Assembly (NCBI GenBank): GCA_936941515.1
Contig: CAKZJI010000021.1
Location: forward strand, 1 to 15,249
DNA: 15,249 nt
Reading direction: 5' to 3'
Source: an uncultured Propionibacteriaceae bacterium
Lineage (GTDB): Bacteria; Actinomycetota; Actinomycetes; Propionibacteriales; Propionibacteriaceae
In this document: piece after piece, positions 1 to 7,808 of the stretch
Layout: the number at the start of each line of letters is the position of its first letter
How positions within the stretch are numbered: the stretch's first letter is position 1
Translations under genes and position numbers: made by a program
Notes under the pieces: generated by a model
Databases searched by the model: none
Seen by the model: only the letters and a program-made list of their open reading frames with translations
Told to the model about the DNA's origin: nothing

Positions 1-2
1 AT

Positions 3-1295
3 CTGGGCGAGATTTTCGGCTGGCTGGTCGCGCATGTGATCCTGATCCTGCTGATCGCGGGCTTCATCGGCTGGCACCTGATCATGGCGATCGGCGGCGT
101 GTTCGGCGTCGGTGAGGAGGATCTGGCAGTCGGCGCGCTGGATGTCGGAGGCGAGTCCGTCGCCGCGTCGGGTGTTGTTCACGCCGACGGTGGTGTACCC
201 GCCGAGAGCGCCCGCGGCAAGGGCGAGCAGGTGACCTTCACCGTCGGATTCCCCGCCAGCCAGGTTGCGGACACCGCCAAGGTCCACGAGGCGTGGTCCC
301 TGGACCGCGCCTTCACCGTGAGCCTTCCCACCGTCGGGGCTGCTTTCGCGACCCTGGCCCTGGGCGGGCTGCTCCTGTGGTGGCTGCATCGCCGCACTGG
401 AGCTGATCAGGCCTTCTCCGGCGACGTCACCGCGGTCGGTTCCTTCCGACCCATCGGTGACGGCGAGTCCGTCTTTGTGGCCGCCGAGGGGATGCGCCCA
501 GGCCTGGTGGGAACGGTCGCCGACGAACGAGTCGATCCGGTAGACATCACCGCGACGCTGCTCGACCTGGCAGTTCGCGGGCACCTGCGCATCACCGAGC
601 TTCAGCACGCCCAGCATGGGCTGCTCGACTGGCAGTTCACCCGGCTGGACAATCCTGAGGACAAACTGGCCACCTACGAGTCCAAGCTGCTCGACGCAGT
701 CGTCCCCGACGGCAAGAGCTCCAGAGCCTCCGAGCTGCCGCAGGTCCTGGCCCCCGCCATCGCTGAGGTGCAGAGCTCCCTCTATGACGAGGTGGTGCGA
801 CGCGGCTGGTTCGAGACCCGGCCCGACTCCATTCGCAACTCCTGGGCTGTGCGCGGCTGGATCGGGCTCACCCTGGCAGCGCTGGCTGGGGTCGCGCTGG
901 TAGCCTTCACACGCTTTGGGCTGGTGGCCCTGGTTCTGCTGGCCCTGGCGGGCGGACTGCTGTGGCTGGCCCCGCAGATGCCGCGCCGCACCCCGGAGGG
1001 CACCCGTCTCGTCGCCGGGCTCGGTGCCCTGTCCGCGCTGATCAGCACCCACCCCACCGATGAGATGCCGAAGGGCCGTGAGCTGGTGGAGATCTCGAAG
1101 CTCCTGCCCTACACGGTGGTGCTCGGCGGTCGGCAGCGCTGGCTGGAGGCCATGGCGGCTGCGGATGACGACGACCTTCCCGACCCGACCGATGTCGACT
1201 GGTATCACGCCCCCGAGACGTGGCATCTGCGTTTCCTGCCTGCCTCGCTGACGCAGTTCGTCAACACCGTGCAAGGGGAGTTGTTCGGTCGCTGA
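3..1295 (+). CDS. DUF2207 family predicted membrane protein, 5' end missing or rearranged
   Basis: The frame is open from the window edge, and GTG at 36 is only the first possible start in view. From about position 230 the protein matches DUF2207 as I know it. There is an extracytoplasmic stretch (VTFTVGFPASQV), a TM helix near 324-386 and the conserved block PGLVGTVADERVDPVDITAT starting at 498. A hydrophobic helical pair lies near 857-975, followed by the RRTPEGTR segment and a C-terminal domain ending in a tryptophan-rich tail. Function of the family is unknown; it is a membrane protein with a cytosolic C-terminus. The usual large N-terminal extracellular domain is absent. Residues encoded by 99-230 look like the shadow of an antisense fadD fragment, and 3-98 encodes a hydrophobic helix I cannot assign. 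The gene may be a broken remnant kept open by chance, or a fusion. The DUF2207 identity is secure only for the C-terminal three quarters. Confidence 0.75.
   Translation: MGEIFGWLVAHVILILLIAGFIGWHLIMAIGGVFGVGEEDLAVGALDVGGESVAASGVVHADGGVPAESARGKGEQVTFTVGFPASQVADTAKVHEAWSLDRAFTVSLPTVGAAFATLALGGLLLWWLHRRTGADQAFSGDVTAVGSFRPIGDGESVFVAAEGMRPGLVGTVADERVDPVDITATLLDLAVRGHLRITELQHAQHGLLDWQFTRLDNPEDKLATYESKLLDAVVPDGKSSRASELPQVLAPAIAEVQSSLYDEVVRRGWFETRPDSIRNSWAVRGWIGLTLAALAGVALVAFTRFGLVALVLLALAGGLLWLAPQMPRRTPEGTRLVAGLGALSALISTHPTDEMPKGRELVEISKLLPYTVVLGGRQRWLEAMAAADDDDLPDPTDVDWYHAPETWHLRFLPASLTQFVNTVQGELFGR
99..230 (-). pseudogene. Antisense fragment of an acyl-CoA synthetase (FadD/FadD17-like)
   Basis: Read on the minus strand from about 230 to 99, one frame gives LLALAAGALGGYTTVGVNN, then TRRGDGLASDIQRADCQI, then LLTDAEH. 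From memory this follows the N-terminal part of actinobacterial fatty-acid-CoA ligases, whose FadD17-type members have GALSG-x3-VGLNPVRRG, then DIAKADCQLVLT. The conserved spacing of GALGG, VGxN, RRG, DI and ADCQ over about 44 residues is too close for chance. Similarity stops abruptly on both sides. Beyond 99 the frame becomes D/Q-rich nonsense, and beyond 230 the plus strand takes over as DUF2207. It is far too short to be functional, because an intact enzyme has about 500 residues. I read it as a relic inserted by rearrangement, or an assembly join. The family match was made by eye and was not computed. Confidence 0.65.
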
Positions 1296-1299
1296 CCAA

Positions 1300-1336
1300 A
1301 GATGAGATTTTTCTCATCTGATGCTCATGTAAGCAT
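1300..1336. promoter_or_regulatory. Two adjacent inverted repeats upstream of the glycosyltransferase operon
   Basis: A perfect 8-bp palindrome, AGATGAGA-TTTT-TCTCATCT, spans 1300-1319. A second inverted repeat, ATGCT-CATGTA-AGCAT, follows at 1321-1336. The block starts five bases after the DUF2207 stop and lies about 65-100 bp upstream of the first operon start. It is markedly AT-rich against the surrounding sequence. It could be a repressor operator or a weak hairpin ending the upstream transcript. There is no T-run after either stem, which favours a DNA-binding site. No convincing -35/-10 pair was found. Confidence 0.45.
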
Positions 1337-1361
1337 TTGCTTCCACTGCCACTCTTGTACT

Positions 1362-1377
1362 GCGGCGAAAGCGCCGC
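1362..1377 (+). promoter_or_regulatory. GC-rich hairpin in the operon leader
   Basis: GCGGCG-AAAG-CGCCGC forms a perfect 6-bp GC stem with a tetraloop. It ends 13 bases before the GAGG ribosome binding site of the first glycosyltransferase. If transcribed it would be a stable RNA hairpin next to the translation start. No T-run follows, so it is not a typical terminator. A role in translation control or mRNA stability is a guess. Confidence 0.35.
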
Positions 1378-1390
1378 CTTGAGATTCAGA

Positions 1391-1394
1391 GAGG
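1391..1394 (+). promoter_or_regulatory. Ribosome binding site deciding the start at 1403
   Basis: GAGG lies eight bases before ATG 1403. The longer alternative start at 1337 would place translation through the leader hairpin and add 22 residues with no family resemblance. The glycosyltransferase Rossmann fold (VRVLFYSHDSLGLGH) begins directly after Met-1403. Confidence 0.6.
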
Positions 1395-1402
1395 CAGTTG
1401 AC

Positions 1403-2587
1403 ATGGATACCGTGCGGGTGTTGTTCTACAGCCACGACTCCCTGGGGCTGGGGCATGTGCGTCGCAACCTGACGATCGCCCACCACCTGGCCCAATATCT
1501 CCCGGAGGCCACTGGCGCTCAGGTGTCGGGGCTGCTGGTGTCAGGGCTCAGCTGCGTCTCAGATTTTCCCCTGCCCGACGGGTTCGACTGGCTGACCATC
1601 CCTGGTGTCACCGGCACCTTCCAGGGATACCAGCCGCGACGTCTTCCCGGGGCCACCAGCGAGTTGATCAAGCTTCGCTCCACCCTGCTGCAGGCAGCCC
1701 TGACCGGTTTCAATCCCGACCTGGTCGTCATTGATCGCCACGTCTATGGCGTGCTGAAGGAGCTTCAGGAGCCGCTGCTGAACCTGCGTGCCCTGAATCC
1801 CCGCGTCAAAGTCGTGCTCGGTTTGCGTGAGGTCCTCGACGACCCGCAGATGGCGGCTGCTGCCTGGGAGCGACTGGGCTCTTCCGAGCAGCTGCGCGCC
1901 ATCGTCGACGAGGTCTGGGTATACGGTGATCCCAAGGTGCATGACCCGATCCTGTCAGGTGAGATCTCGCCCGCGCTGGTGGATCGCATCCGCTTCACCG
2001 GATATCTCGCGAATGGGCGCTCCGCCGTGGATGAGGCTGAGCCCATGACCCCCCGACCTTTTGTGCTCACCACCGTCGGTGGTGGATCGGATGGGCAGGA
2101 TCTGCTGCGCGCCGCTGTCGACATGCGTCCGCCCGCCGGCCATCAGAACATCGTCGTCACGGGTCCCCAGATTGGAGATGCGGATTTCGACGCCATCGCT
2201 GCCCAGGCCGGTCCTGACACGCAGGTCCATCGTTCGTGGCCAGGGCTGGGAAGCCAGATAGCCGAGGCTGCCGCGGTGATCTCCATGGGGGGATACAACA
2301 CCTCATGCGAGATCCTCGCGACGGACACCCCCGCGCTGATTGTCCCCCGAGAGACCCCCACCCCGGAGCAGTTGATCCGTGCAGAGGCGCTGCGTGACGT
2401 GGGCGTCGTCAACGTGATGCGCACCTCGCAGGTGACCGCAGAGGGACTCAGCGCCTGGGCGGCTGATGCCGTCAAGCGGCGCGTTGATCGCACCCATATC
2501 CAACGTGACGGCCTGATCACCACGGCCCGTTTCGCCGCCGAACTGTTGCTGGACGAAGAGCATTCAAAAATGGAGGTTGTAGCGTGA
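1403..2587 (+). CDS. Predicted glycosyltransferase, COG4671 (MurG-like, GT-B fold)
   Basis: A 394-residue cytoplasmic glycosyltransferase of the COG4671 type, distantly related to MurG and GT28. It probably transfers a sugar from a nucleotide donor to a lipid or glycan acceptor; the acceptor is unknown. The N-terminal Rossmann domain opens with VRVLFYSHDSLGLGHVRRN (residues 4-22), whose GLGH loop is typical of the group. The C-terminal donor domain carries SMGGYNTSCE (294-303), then TPALIVPRETPTPEQ. That is the MGGYNT-x2-E signature equivalent to the MurG GGxGT-x2-E donor site. No signal peptide or TM segment is seen. The gene heads the seven-gene operon, and its TGA overlaps the GTG of the next gene (GTGA). 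With UDP-glucose dehydrogenase at the operon end, UDP-glucuronate is a candidate donor, but this is inferred. Family assignment is firm; substrate is not. Confidence 0.85.
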   Translation: MDTVRVLFYSHDSLGLGHVRRNLTIAHHLAQYLPEATGAQVSGLLVSGLSCVSDFPLPDGFDWLTIPGVTGTFQGYQPRRLPGATSELIKLRSTLLQAALTGFNPDLVVIDRHVYGVLKELQEPLLNLRALNPRVKVVLGLREVLDDPQMAAAAWERLGSSEQLRAIVDEVWVYGDPKVHDPILSGEISPALVDRIRFTGYLANGRSAVDEAEPMTPRPFVLTTVGGGSDGQDLLRAAVDMRPPAGHQNIVVTGPQIGDADFDAIAAQAGPDTQVHRSWPGLGSQIAEAAAVISMGGYNTSCEILATDTPALIVPRETPTPEQLIRAEALRDVGVVNVMRTSQVTAEGLSAWAADAVKRRVDRTHIQRDGLITTARFAAELLLDEEHSKMEVVA

Positions 2588-3783
2588 AGCGCACCGGATA
2601 TGTCCTGAAGGTTTACCCACGGTTCTCCGAGACCTTCATCGTCACCGAGATCCTGGCGCGAGAGGCCCAGGGGGACGACCTGCGCATCTATGCGCTGAGA
2701 CCCACCACCGATGCCCGTTTTCATCCCGAAATCGCGCGGGTGCGGGCCCAGGTCTCCTGGGTTCCCTACCCCGCTAAGGCGAGCGAGTTCTGGGAACAGC
2801 TGAGCAACGCTCTGCGGCATGAGGGGCTGCGCCACCGTTTCGCCGAGCTGGCCCCCCAGCTCGCAGGTATGCCCGTCGACGAGGTGGCGCAGGGAGTTGC
2901 CCTGGCCCAGGCGGCCCTGGAGGACGGCATCGACCACCTGCACGCGCACTTCGCGTCCCTGGCGGGCCGGATGGCCTGGGTCGCCTCACAGCTGACAGGG
3001 ATCCCCTACACCGTCACCACGCATGCCAAGGACATCTTCGAGCATTCCGTGAACCGGGAATGGCTGCGTCGTGTCTGCGGCGATGCTGACCGTGTGATTG
3101 CGATCAGCCGCTTCAACGAGGCCTATTTGAGGGATGTTCTTGAAGGCACCGGCGCGAACATCACGATGCAGTATAACGCCCTGGAGCTTGATCGTTTCCC
3201 CTACCGTGACCCCAACGAGATTGCCTCGCCGCTGCGGATCGCGACCGTCGGGCGTCTGGTGCCGAAGAAGGGTTTCCCCGACCTGATCGACGCGGTGTCC
3301 CGTCTCGACTTCCCAGTTGAGCTGGATATCGCGGGACATGGGGAGATGCACGATGAACTGGCCGCTCAGATCGAACGCCTCGGTCTGGGGGATCGGGTGC
3401 GTCTCATCGGGCCGCTTACCCAGAGCGAGGTGTCTGAGCTGATGCGTCGCTCCCACGTCTTCGTCGCCCCCTGCGTCCCTGCGTCGGACGGCAACATGGA
3501 CGGGCTGCCCACCGTCGTGTTGGAGGCCATGGCCATCGGCACCCCTGTGATCACCACCTCCGTCACGGGACTGCCCGAGGTGGTGCGAAACGGTGAGACG
3601 GGAGTTCTCATCGAACCTGGCGACGTCACCGCGCTGGCGCAGGCGCTCACGCAGGTTGCGGAGGGGAAGCTGCCGTTGACGCACCTGGCTCGCGGTGCCC
3701 GTGCTCTCATTGAGGAGCAGTTCAACAGCCGACGTCAGGCTGCGAACCTCTCCGCGTGGGTCGAGGGAACGGGGGCCATCTGA
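2584..3783 (+). CDS. Glycosyltransferase family 4 (WcaL-like)
   Basis: A 399-residue retaining GT-B glycosyltransferase. The N-terminus (YVLKVYPRFSETFIVTEILA, residues 6-25) matches the YPRxSETFI opening of colanic-acid-type WcaL enzymes. HAHFAS and TTHAKDIF mark the acceptor domain. In the donor domain, GRLVPKKGF and the loop DGLPTVVLEAMAIGTPVITT are clear, with D306-x7-E314 in place of the usual E-x7-E. The GTG start at 2584 overlaps the upstream TGA, so translation is probably coupled. The stop (3781-3783) overlaps the next ATG by one base. It presumably adds a hexose or uronic acid to a cytoplasmic glycan intermediate; donor and linkage cannot be read from the sequence. No membrane segment is visible, so peripheral association with the membrane is possible. 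Confidence 0.88.
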   Translation: MKRTGYVLKVYPRFSETFIVTEILAREAQGDDLRIYALRPTTDARFHPEIARVRAQVSWVPYPAKASEFWEQLSNALRHEGLRHRFAELAPQLAGMPVDEVAQGVALAQAALEDGIDHLHAHFASLAGRMAWVASQLTGIPYTVTTHAKDIFEHSVNREWLRRVCGDADRVIAISRFNEAYLRDVLEGTGANITMQYNALELDRFPYRDPNEIASPLRIATVGRLVPKKGFPDLIDAVSRLDFPVELDIAGHGEMHDELAAQIERLGLGDRVRLIGPLTQSEVSELMRRSHVFVAPCVPASDGNMDGLPTVVLEAMAIGTPVITTSVTGLPEVVRNGETGVLIEPGDVTALAQALTQVAEGKLPLTHLARGARALIEEQFNSRRQAANLSAWVEGTGAI

Positions 3784-4907
3784 TGCGCATCGCCTATGTG
3801 TGCGCCGACCCGGGGATTCCAGTGTTCGGCACCAAGGGGGCTTCTGTGCACATCCAGGAGGTCATCCGAGAACTCCGGCTGCTTGGCCATCAGGTGGTTC
3901 TCTATGCCGCCCGCCTGGGGCGTGATGTCCCCGCCGACCTGAGCGACCTGCCGGCTCACGAGTTCCCGGTTCCCGAGACCGAGCACGCGGAGCGGGAACG
4001 CGGCCAGCGCCGGTCCTGCTCCGAGATCGTGCAGCAGGTGCTCACCGACGGGGCTGATCTGGTTTACGAACGATATTCCCTGTTCAGCACAGCCCTGGCG
4101 GAGATCGTCGCAGTCAGCGGGATCACCGGTGTCCTGGAGGTCAATGCGCCCCTTATCGAGGAGCAGATCACCTACCGTGTGCTCATTGATGAGGAGGGAG
4201 CGGAGGCGGTTCTCAAGGCCCAGGTTGCGGCAGCCACGATCACCGTGTGCGTGTCCAAGCCCGTGTGTGATTGGGTCCAGGCCCGCACCGGAACCGATCG
4301 CGCCCACACTGTCCCCAATGGGGTCAGCACCAGCCGCATCACGCCGCAGCCAGAGGACAGCGATGTGGTGGTCACCTTCGTCGGCACCCTGAAACCCTGG
4401 CATGGTGTGGTCGACCTACTCGAAGCTGCTGCGCTCGCCCAGCAGCCATGGCGGTTGCGGATCATCGGTGACGGCCCTGAACGCTCCACCCTGGAGCGTC
4501 GGGCACAGGAACTGGGGTTGACGGTGGACTTCCGCGGCGCCATCCCACCTGCCGAGGTGCCGGCCCACCTGGCCGGGTCTGCCATCGGCGTCGCCCCGTA
4601 CCCCGAGCTGGGAGGCAGCTCCCAGCAGTACTTCTCACCGCTGAAAGTCTATGAATACCTGGCTGCTGGGCTGCCGGTTGTCGCCTCCGGGGTGGGACAG
4701 CTGCCGCAGATCCTGGCGGACCTCGGCACTCTCGTTCCACCGTCGAATCCTGATGCCCTGGCGCAGGCCATCGACGAACTGGCTGCCGACCCTGGCCTCC
4801 GCGCAGAACGTGGACGGCGGGGCCGTGAGCAGGCCGAGCTCCGGCACAGCTGGAGTGGTGTCGTGTCCACGATCCTGACACTCGCCGGAAAGGCGGCCGA
4901 TGGCTGA
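3783..4907 (+). CDS. Glycosyltransferase family 4, second copy
   Basis: A 374-residue GT-B glycosyltransferase distinct from its neighbour. The N-terminus is RIAYVCADPGIPVFGTKGAS, with a glycine loop typical of GT4. The donor domain has VGTLKPWHG, then IIGDGPER, then SPLKVYEYLAAGLPVVAS (from residue 285). K288 and E291 sit where the family binds the nucleotide-sugar phosphates. I chose ATG 3783 over the in-frame GTG 3756. It gives the TGATG overlap with the upstream stop, GGGGG lies seven bases before it, and the fold begins at its second residue. The last eight bases overlap the ABC transporter start. It likely performs a successive sugar transfer on the same acceptor as the two enzymes before it; that is inferred from context. 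Confidence 0.87.
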   Translation: MRIAYVCADPGIPVFGTKGASVHIQEVIRELRLLGHQVVLYAARLGRDVPADLSDLPAHEFPVPETEHAERERGQRRSCSEIVQQVLTDGADLVYERYSLFSTALAEIVAVSGITGVLEVNAPLIEEQITYRVLIDEEGAEAVLKAQVAAATITVCVSKPVCDWVQARTGTDRAHTVPNGVSTSRITPQPEDSDVVVTFVGTLKPWHGVVDLLEAAALAQQPWRLRIIGDGPERSTLERRAQELGLTVDFRGAIPPAEVPAHLAGSAIGVAPYPELGGSSQQYFSPLKVYEYLAAGLPVVASGVGQLPQILADLGTLVPPSNPDALAQAIDELAADPGLRAERGRRGREQAELRHSWSGVVSTILTLAGKAADG

Positions 4908-6705
4908 GGCTAAAGGCAGTATGAAACCGATGCGACGCAGCCTGAGGCTGATTGCCCCGGATGTGGCTCCCCATCGCGGCCTCATCGGCATCGGCGTGGT
5001 GGCGCTGCTGTTCGAGGTCGCCTTCCGGGTGCTGGAGCCGTGGCCCATGAAGATCGTGGTCGATGCCGTGACGGCGGCTCTCGGTGCGAAAGTTCAGCAG
5101 GTTCCCGCCGATGTCTGGCTGCTGGTCATCTGCGGTGTGGCCCTGATCGCGATCGTGGCGCTGCGGGCGCTCGGCAACTATCTGGCGACGGTCTGCTTCG
5201 CCCTGGTGGGTTCGCGGGCCGCCACCTCCCTGCGAGCCCGGGCCTTTCGGCACGTGCAGGGCCTGTCCCAGCAGTTCCATGCGCGCAACCGCAGCGCCGA
5301 CACCGTGCAGCGGATCGTCAGCGACGTCGCCCGGATGCAGGAGGTTGCCATCACGGCTGGCATGCCCCTGCTGGCCAACATCGCCACCCTCGTGGTGATG
5401 GTCGTGGTGATGTTCGTCCTCGACCCGCTGCTGGCGACGGTCGTGCTGGTCGCCATCGTGGCCTATGGCATCATCTCCGGCCCGATATCGCAGAAGATCA
5501 CCGTCGCCTCCCGTCAGACCAGGAAAGGCGAGGGGCACCTGGCGAACACTGCGCAGGAGTCGCTGGCCTCTATCAAGGTGGTGCAGGCCTACGGTTTGGA
5601 GCGCATGGTGGAGGGGCACTTCCTCAAGGCCAACACCCTGTCTCTGAGTGAGGGCGTCAAGTCCCGCCGGCTCGCGGCTCGGCTGGAGCGCGGCACTGAC
5701 TTCATCGTCGGGCTGGCCTCTGCTGCGGTGCTGATCGGTGGAGGGATGCGAGTCCTGGAGGGTGCCATGACCCCCGGTGACCTCGTGCTGTTCACCACCT
5801 ACCTGCGCACCACCATGAAGCCGCTGCGGGATATGGCGAAGTACACGGGTCGCATCGCCCGGGCCTCCGCGTCGGGGGAGCGGGTTGCCGATCTGATGGA
5901 GATCATCCCGGACATCGTCACCCCGGAGCATCCGGTGCGTCCCGCCGCAGTGGGGGGTGAGGTTGAGTTTGACCGGGTCTCCACTCGCTACGACGACCAG
6001 CATGTGCTGCATGACCTCAGCCTGCGAATCCGCCCCGGCGAGCGGGTCGCGATCATCGGTCCGTCAGGGGCCGGGAAGTCGACGCTGGTGTCCCTGCTGG
6101 TGCGGGCCCTCGATCCGGTCTCTGGCGTCGTTCGGCTCGATGGAACCCCCATCGACAAGCTGGACCTCGCTCAACTGCGTGCCAACATCTCGCTGCTTCA
6201 CCAGGAGGCGGTGCTGTTCACCGGCACCATCAGCGAGAACATCCGGATGGGGCGTCCCGACGCCACCGACGCAGAGGTGGTGGAGGCTGCGAAGGCAGCC
6301 CATGCCCATGAGTTCATCATCGGCCTGCCGCAGGGCTATGACACCGAGGTGGGAGAGCGGGGCGGCACCCTGTCTGGTGGTCAGCGGCAGCGGGTCGCGA
6401 TCGCCCGGGCCCTGCTCAGGCGCTCTCCCGTTGTGATTCTCGATGAGGCCACCACCGGGTTGGACCCGGCATCTGCCGAGTTGGTGCTGGGCGCCATCGA
6501 TCAGCTGGTGGCGGGCCGCACGACCCTGGCCGTGACCCATGACGCCGAGGTGGCGTTGCGCGCCAGCCGTGTGGTGTGGCTGCAAGATGGCCGGGTTCGC
6601 CTTGATGCCAGCCCCGAAGAGTTGATTGCCACCAGCGAGGTGTTCCGCGCCTGGGTGCGAGCCAGCGGACGGGATGCCGACGACATTCGGATCGGAGAGT
6701 CATGA
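4900..6705 (+). CDS. MsbA-type ABC exporter, fused permease and ATPase
   Basis: A 601-residue half-transporter expected to work as a homodimer in the cytoplasmic membrane. The first ~330 residues form a six-helix type IV exporter domain; hydrophobic stretches include VLDPLLATVVLVAIVAYGII. The ATPase half has all motifs: Walker A GPSGAGKST (from 387), Q-loop Gln in LLHQEAVLF, signature LSGGQ (491-495), Walker B VVILDE (511-516) and switch His547 in AVTHD. Nothing catalytic is missing. The start at 4900 overlaps the upstream stop by eight bases, with GGAAAGG just before it. Placed after three glycosyltransferases, it is the probable flippase or exporter of their product, comparable in logic to MsbA or PglK. 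A drug or peptide substrate cannot be excluded from sequence alone. No separate O-antigen-type ABC-2 permease is present. Confidence 0.9.
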   Translation: MAEAKGSMKPMRRSLRLIAPDVAPHRGLIGIGVVALLFEVAFRVLEPWPMKIVVDAVTAALGAKVQQVPADVWLLVICGVALIAIVALRALGNYLATVCFALVGSRAATSLRARAFRHVQGLSQQFHARNRSADTVQRIVSDVARMQEVAITAGMPLLANIATLVVMVVVMFVLDPLLATVVLVAIVAYGIISGPISQKITVASRQTRKGEGHLANTAQESLASIKVVQAYGLERMVEGHFLKANTLSLSEGVKSRRLAARLERGTDFIVGLASAAVLIGGGMRVLEGAMTPGDLVLFTTYLRTTMKPLRDMAKYTGRIARASASGERVADLMEIIPDIVTPEHPVRPAAVGGEVEFDRVSTRYDDQHVLHDLSLRIRPGERVAIIGPSGAGKSTLVSLLVRALDPVSGVVRLDGTPIDKLDLAQLRANISLLHQEAVLFTGTISENIRMGRPDATDAEVVEAAKAAHAHEFIIGLPQGYDTEVGERGGTLSGGQRQRVAIARALLRRSPVVILDEATTGLDPASAELVLGAIDQLVAGRTTLAVTHDAEVALRASRVVWLQDGRVRLDASPEELIATSEVFRAWVRASGRDADDIRIGES

Positions 6706-7808
6706 TGACGACTGCAACCTGGCTGCAGCGGATGCTTGACACCAGCTGGCTGAGCAGCCAGCTGGGCGGCTCCGTGCGGGCCAACCGGGTCCGTGTCAAA
6801 CCGGAGACGTCCATCAGCGTCGCCGTTGAGGATGGGCAGGGGCTGTGCGTCGGCTGGGCACGGCTCCTGTGGCCGGACGGCCACCGCAAGGCGACCAAGG
6901 CCAAACGCAACGCTGCTGAGGCGGGTCTGGAGATCTCCCAGCGGCTGGTGGGGGACATGCTGCTGCAGTCCGGGCTCGTGTCGGCTGATCCGAAGCTGGT
7001 GAGGCCGCTGCGGAATGCGACAGAGGCTGGGATTATCGGGGCCTGGCAACTGGAGCAGGTGCTGCGCTACAACCCGATGCGGCGCCTTGTGTTGCGGGAG
7101 GGGGAGCGCATCGTGCGGATCGCCGCAGCCGATCGCCCCCTCAGCCTGAGGCTCGACCATCTCATCTCCGCTGAGATACCGATCCCTCAACGACTTGATG
7201 ACGGGAGCCTGCCGGGCATCAGCGTCCAGGCCTTCACCGGCAACGGCGACCTTGCGGGCACGCCGGATCTGGAGGCCACCGCCACCGTGGGACGAATCAT
7301 CGCCCACCTGCACGCCACCGAGAGCATCCCGCGGGAGCTGCGTACTGACCTGCTCAGACGAGCTCCGGATCCCGTGGCTCAGGCTCGCACCCACGTGCGG
7401 TTGCTGGAGGTGCTGTCTCCCGGGCTGGCGCGACGTGCCCGGGCCATCGCCAGCAAGCTCAGTGACAAACCCGCCGTGGCTCCGGTGCTGTCCCACGGCG
7501 ACCTGTCGCCCGACCAGGTGCTGGTGGGCGACAAACAGGTGTGGCTGACTGACTTCGACCGCGCCTGCCTGGCCTCCAGAGCCACCGACCTGGGGTCTTT
7601 CCTGGCTGTTGTGGATGACGACGCCGGCGAGGTGTTTCTCGATGGCTACCGCTCAGGCGGGGGCCAGCTGCCGTCAGCCAAGGCGCTGCGCGACGCTGTC
7701 ACAGGCTCCCTGATGCTGCGGGCCGTCGATCCGCTGCGGTTGGCCTCCCCGGCATGGGAGCTGGAGGTCGCGGCGAACCTCGACCGGATTGCGGAGCTGC
7801 TGACATGA
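6702..7808 (+). CDS. APH-fold phosphotransferase (kinase), first of two
   Basis: A 368-residue protein. An N-terminal ~120-residue segment of unknown type is followed by an aminoglycoside-phosphotransferase-like kinase fold. RRLVLREGERIVRI marks the N-lobe strands. The catalytic loop is SHGDLSPDQVLV, with H265, D267 as base and Q272. The metal site is DFD at 284-286. Q272 replaces the Asn of the classical HxDxxxxN motif. From memory, maltokinases also have Gln here, so a sugar kinase is as likely as an antibiotic kinase. ATG 6702 overlaps the upstream TGA (ATGATGA), and its own stop overlaps the next ATG (ATGA). Its place between an exporter and UDP-glucose dehydrogenase argues for a biosynthetic role, for example phosphorylation of a sugar or glycolipid. 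The substrate is unknown. Confidence 0.75.
   Translation: MMTTATWLQRMLDTSWLSSQLGGSVRANRVRVKPETSISVAVEDGQGLCVGWARLLWPDGHRKATKAKRNAAEAGLEISQRLVGDMLLQSGLVSADPKLVRPLRNATEAGIIGAWQLEQVLRYNPMRRLVLREGERIVRIAAADRPLSLRLDHLISAEIPIPQRLDDGSLPGISVQAFTGNGDLAGTPDLEATATVGRIIAHLHATESIPRELRTDLLRRAPDPVAQARTHVRLLEVLSPGLARRARAIASKLSDKPAVAPVLSHGDLSPDQVLVGDKQVWLTDFDRACLASRATDLGSFLAVVDDDAGEVFLDGYRSGGGQLPSAKALRDAVTGSLMLRAVDPLRLASPAWELEVAANLDRIAELLT

Noticed and set aside
1398..1403. TTGACA, a perfect -35 consensus
   Set aside because: It overlaps the start codon of the first glycosyltransferase and no -10 follows at the right distance before another gene start.
4462..6012. 516-residue open frame on the minus strand across the second GT4 and the ABC exporter
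   Set aside because: Composition is dominated by His, Gln, Arg, Gly and Asp with no domain, as expected for the antisense of a high-GC gene. The plus-strand genes have intact motifs.
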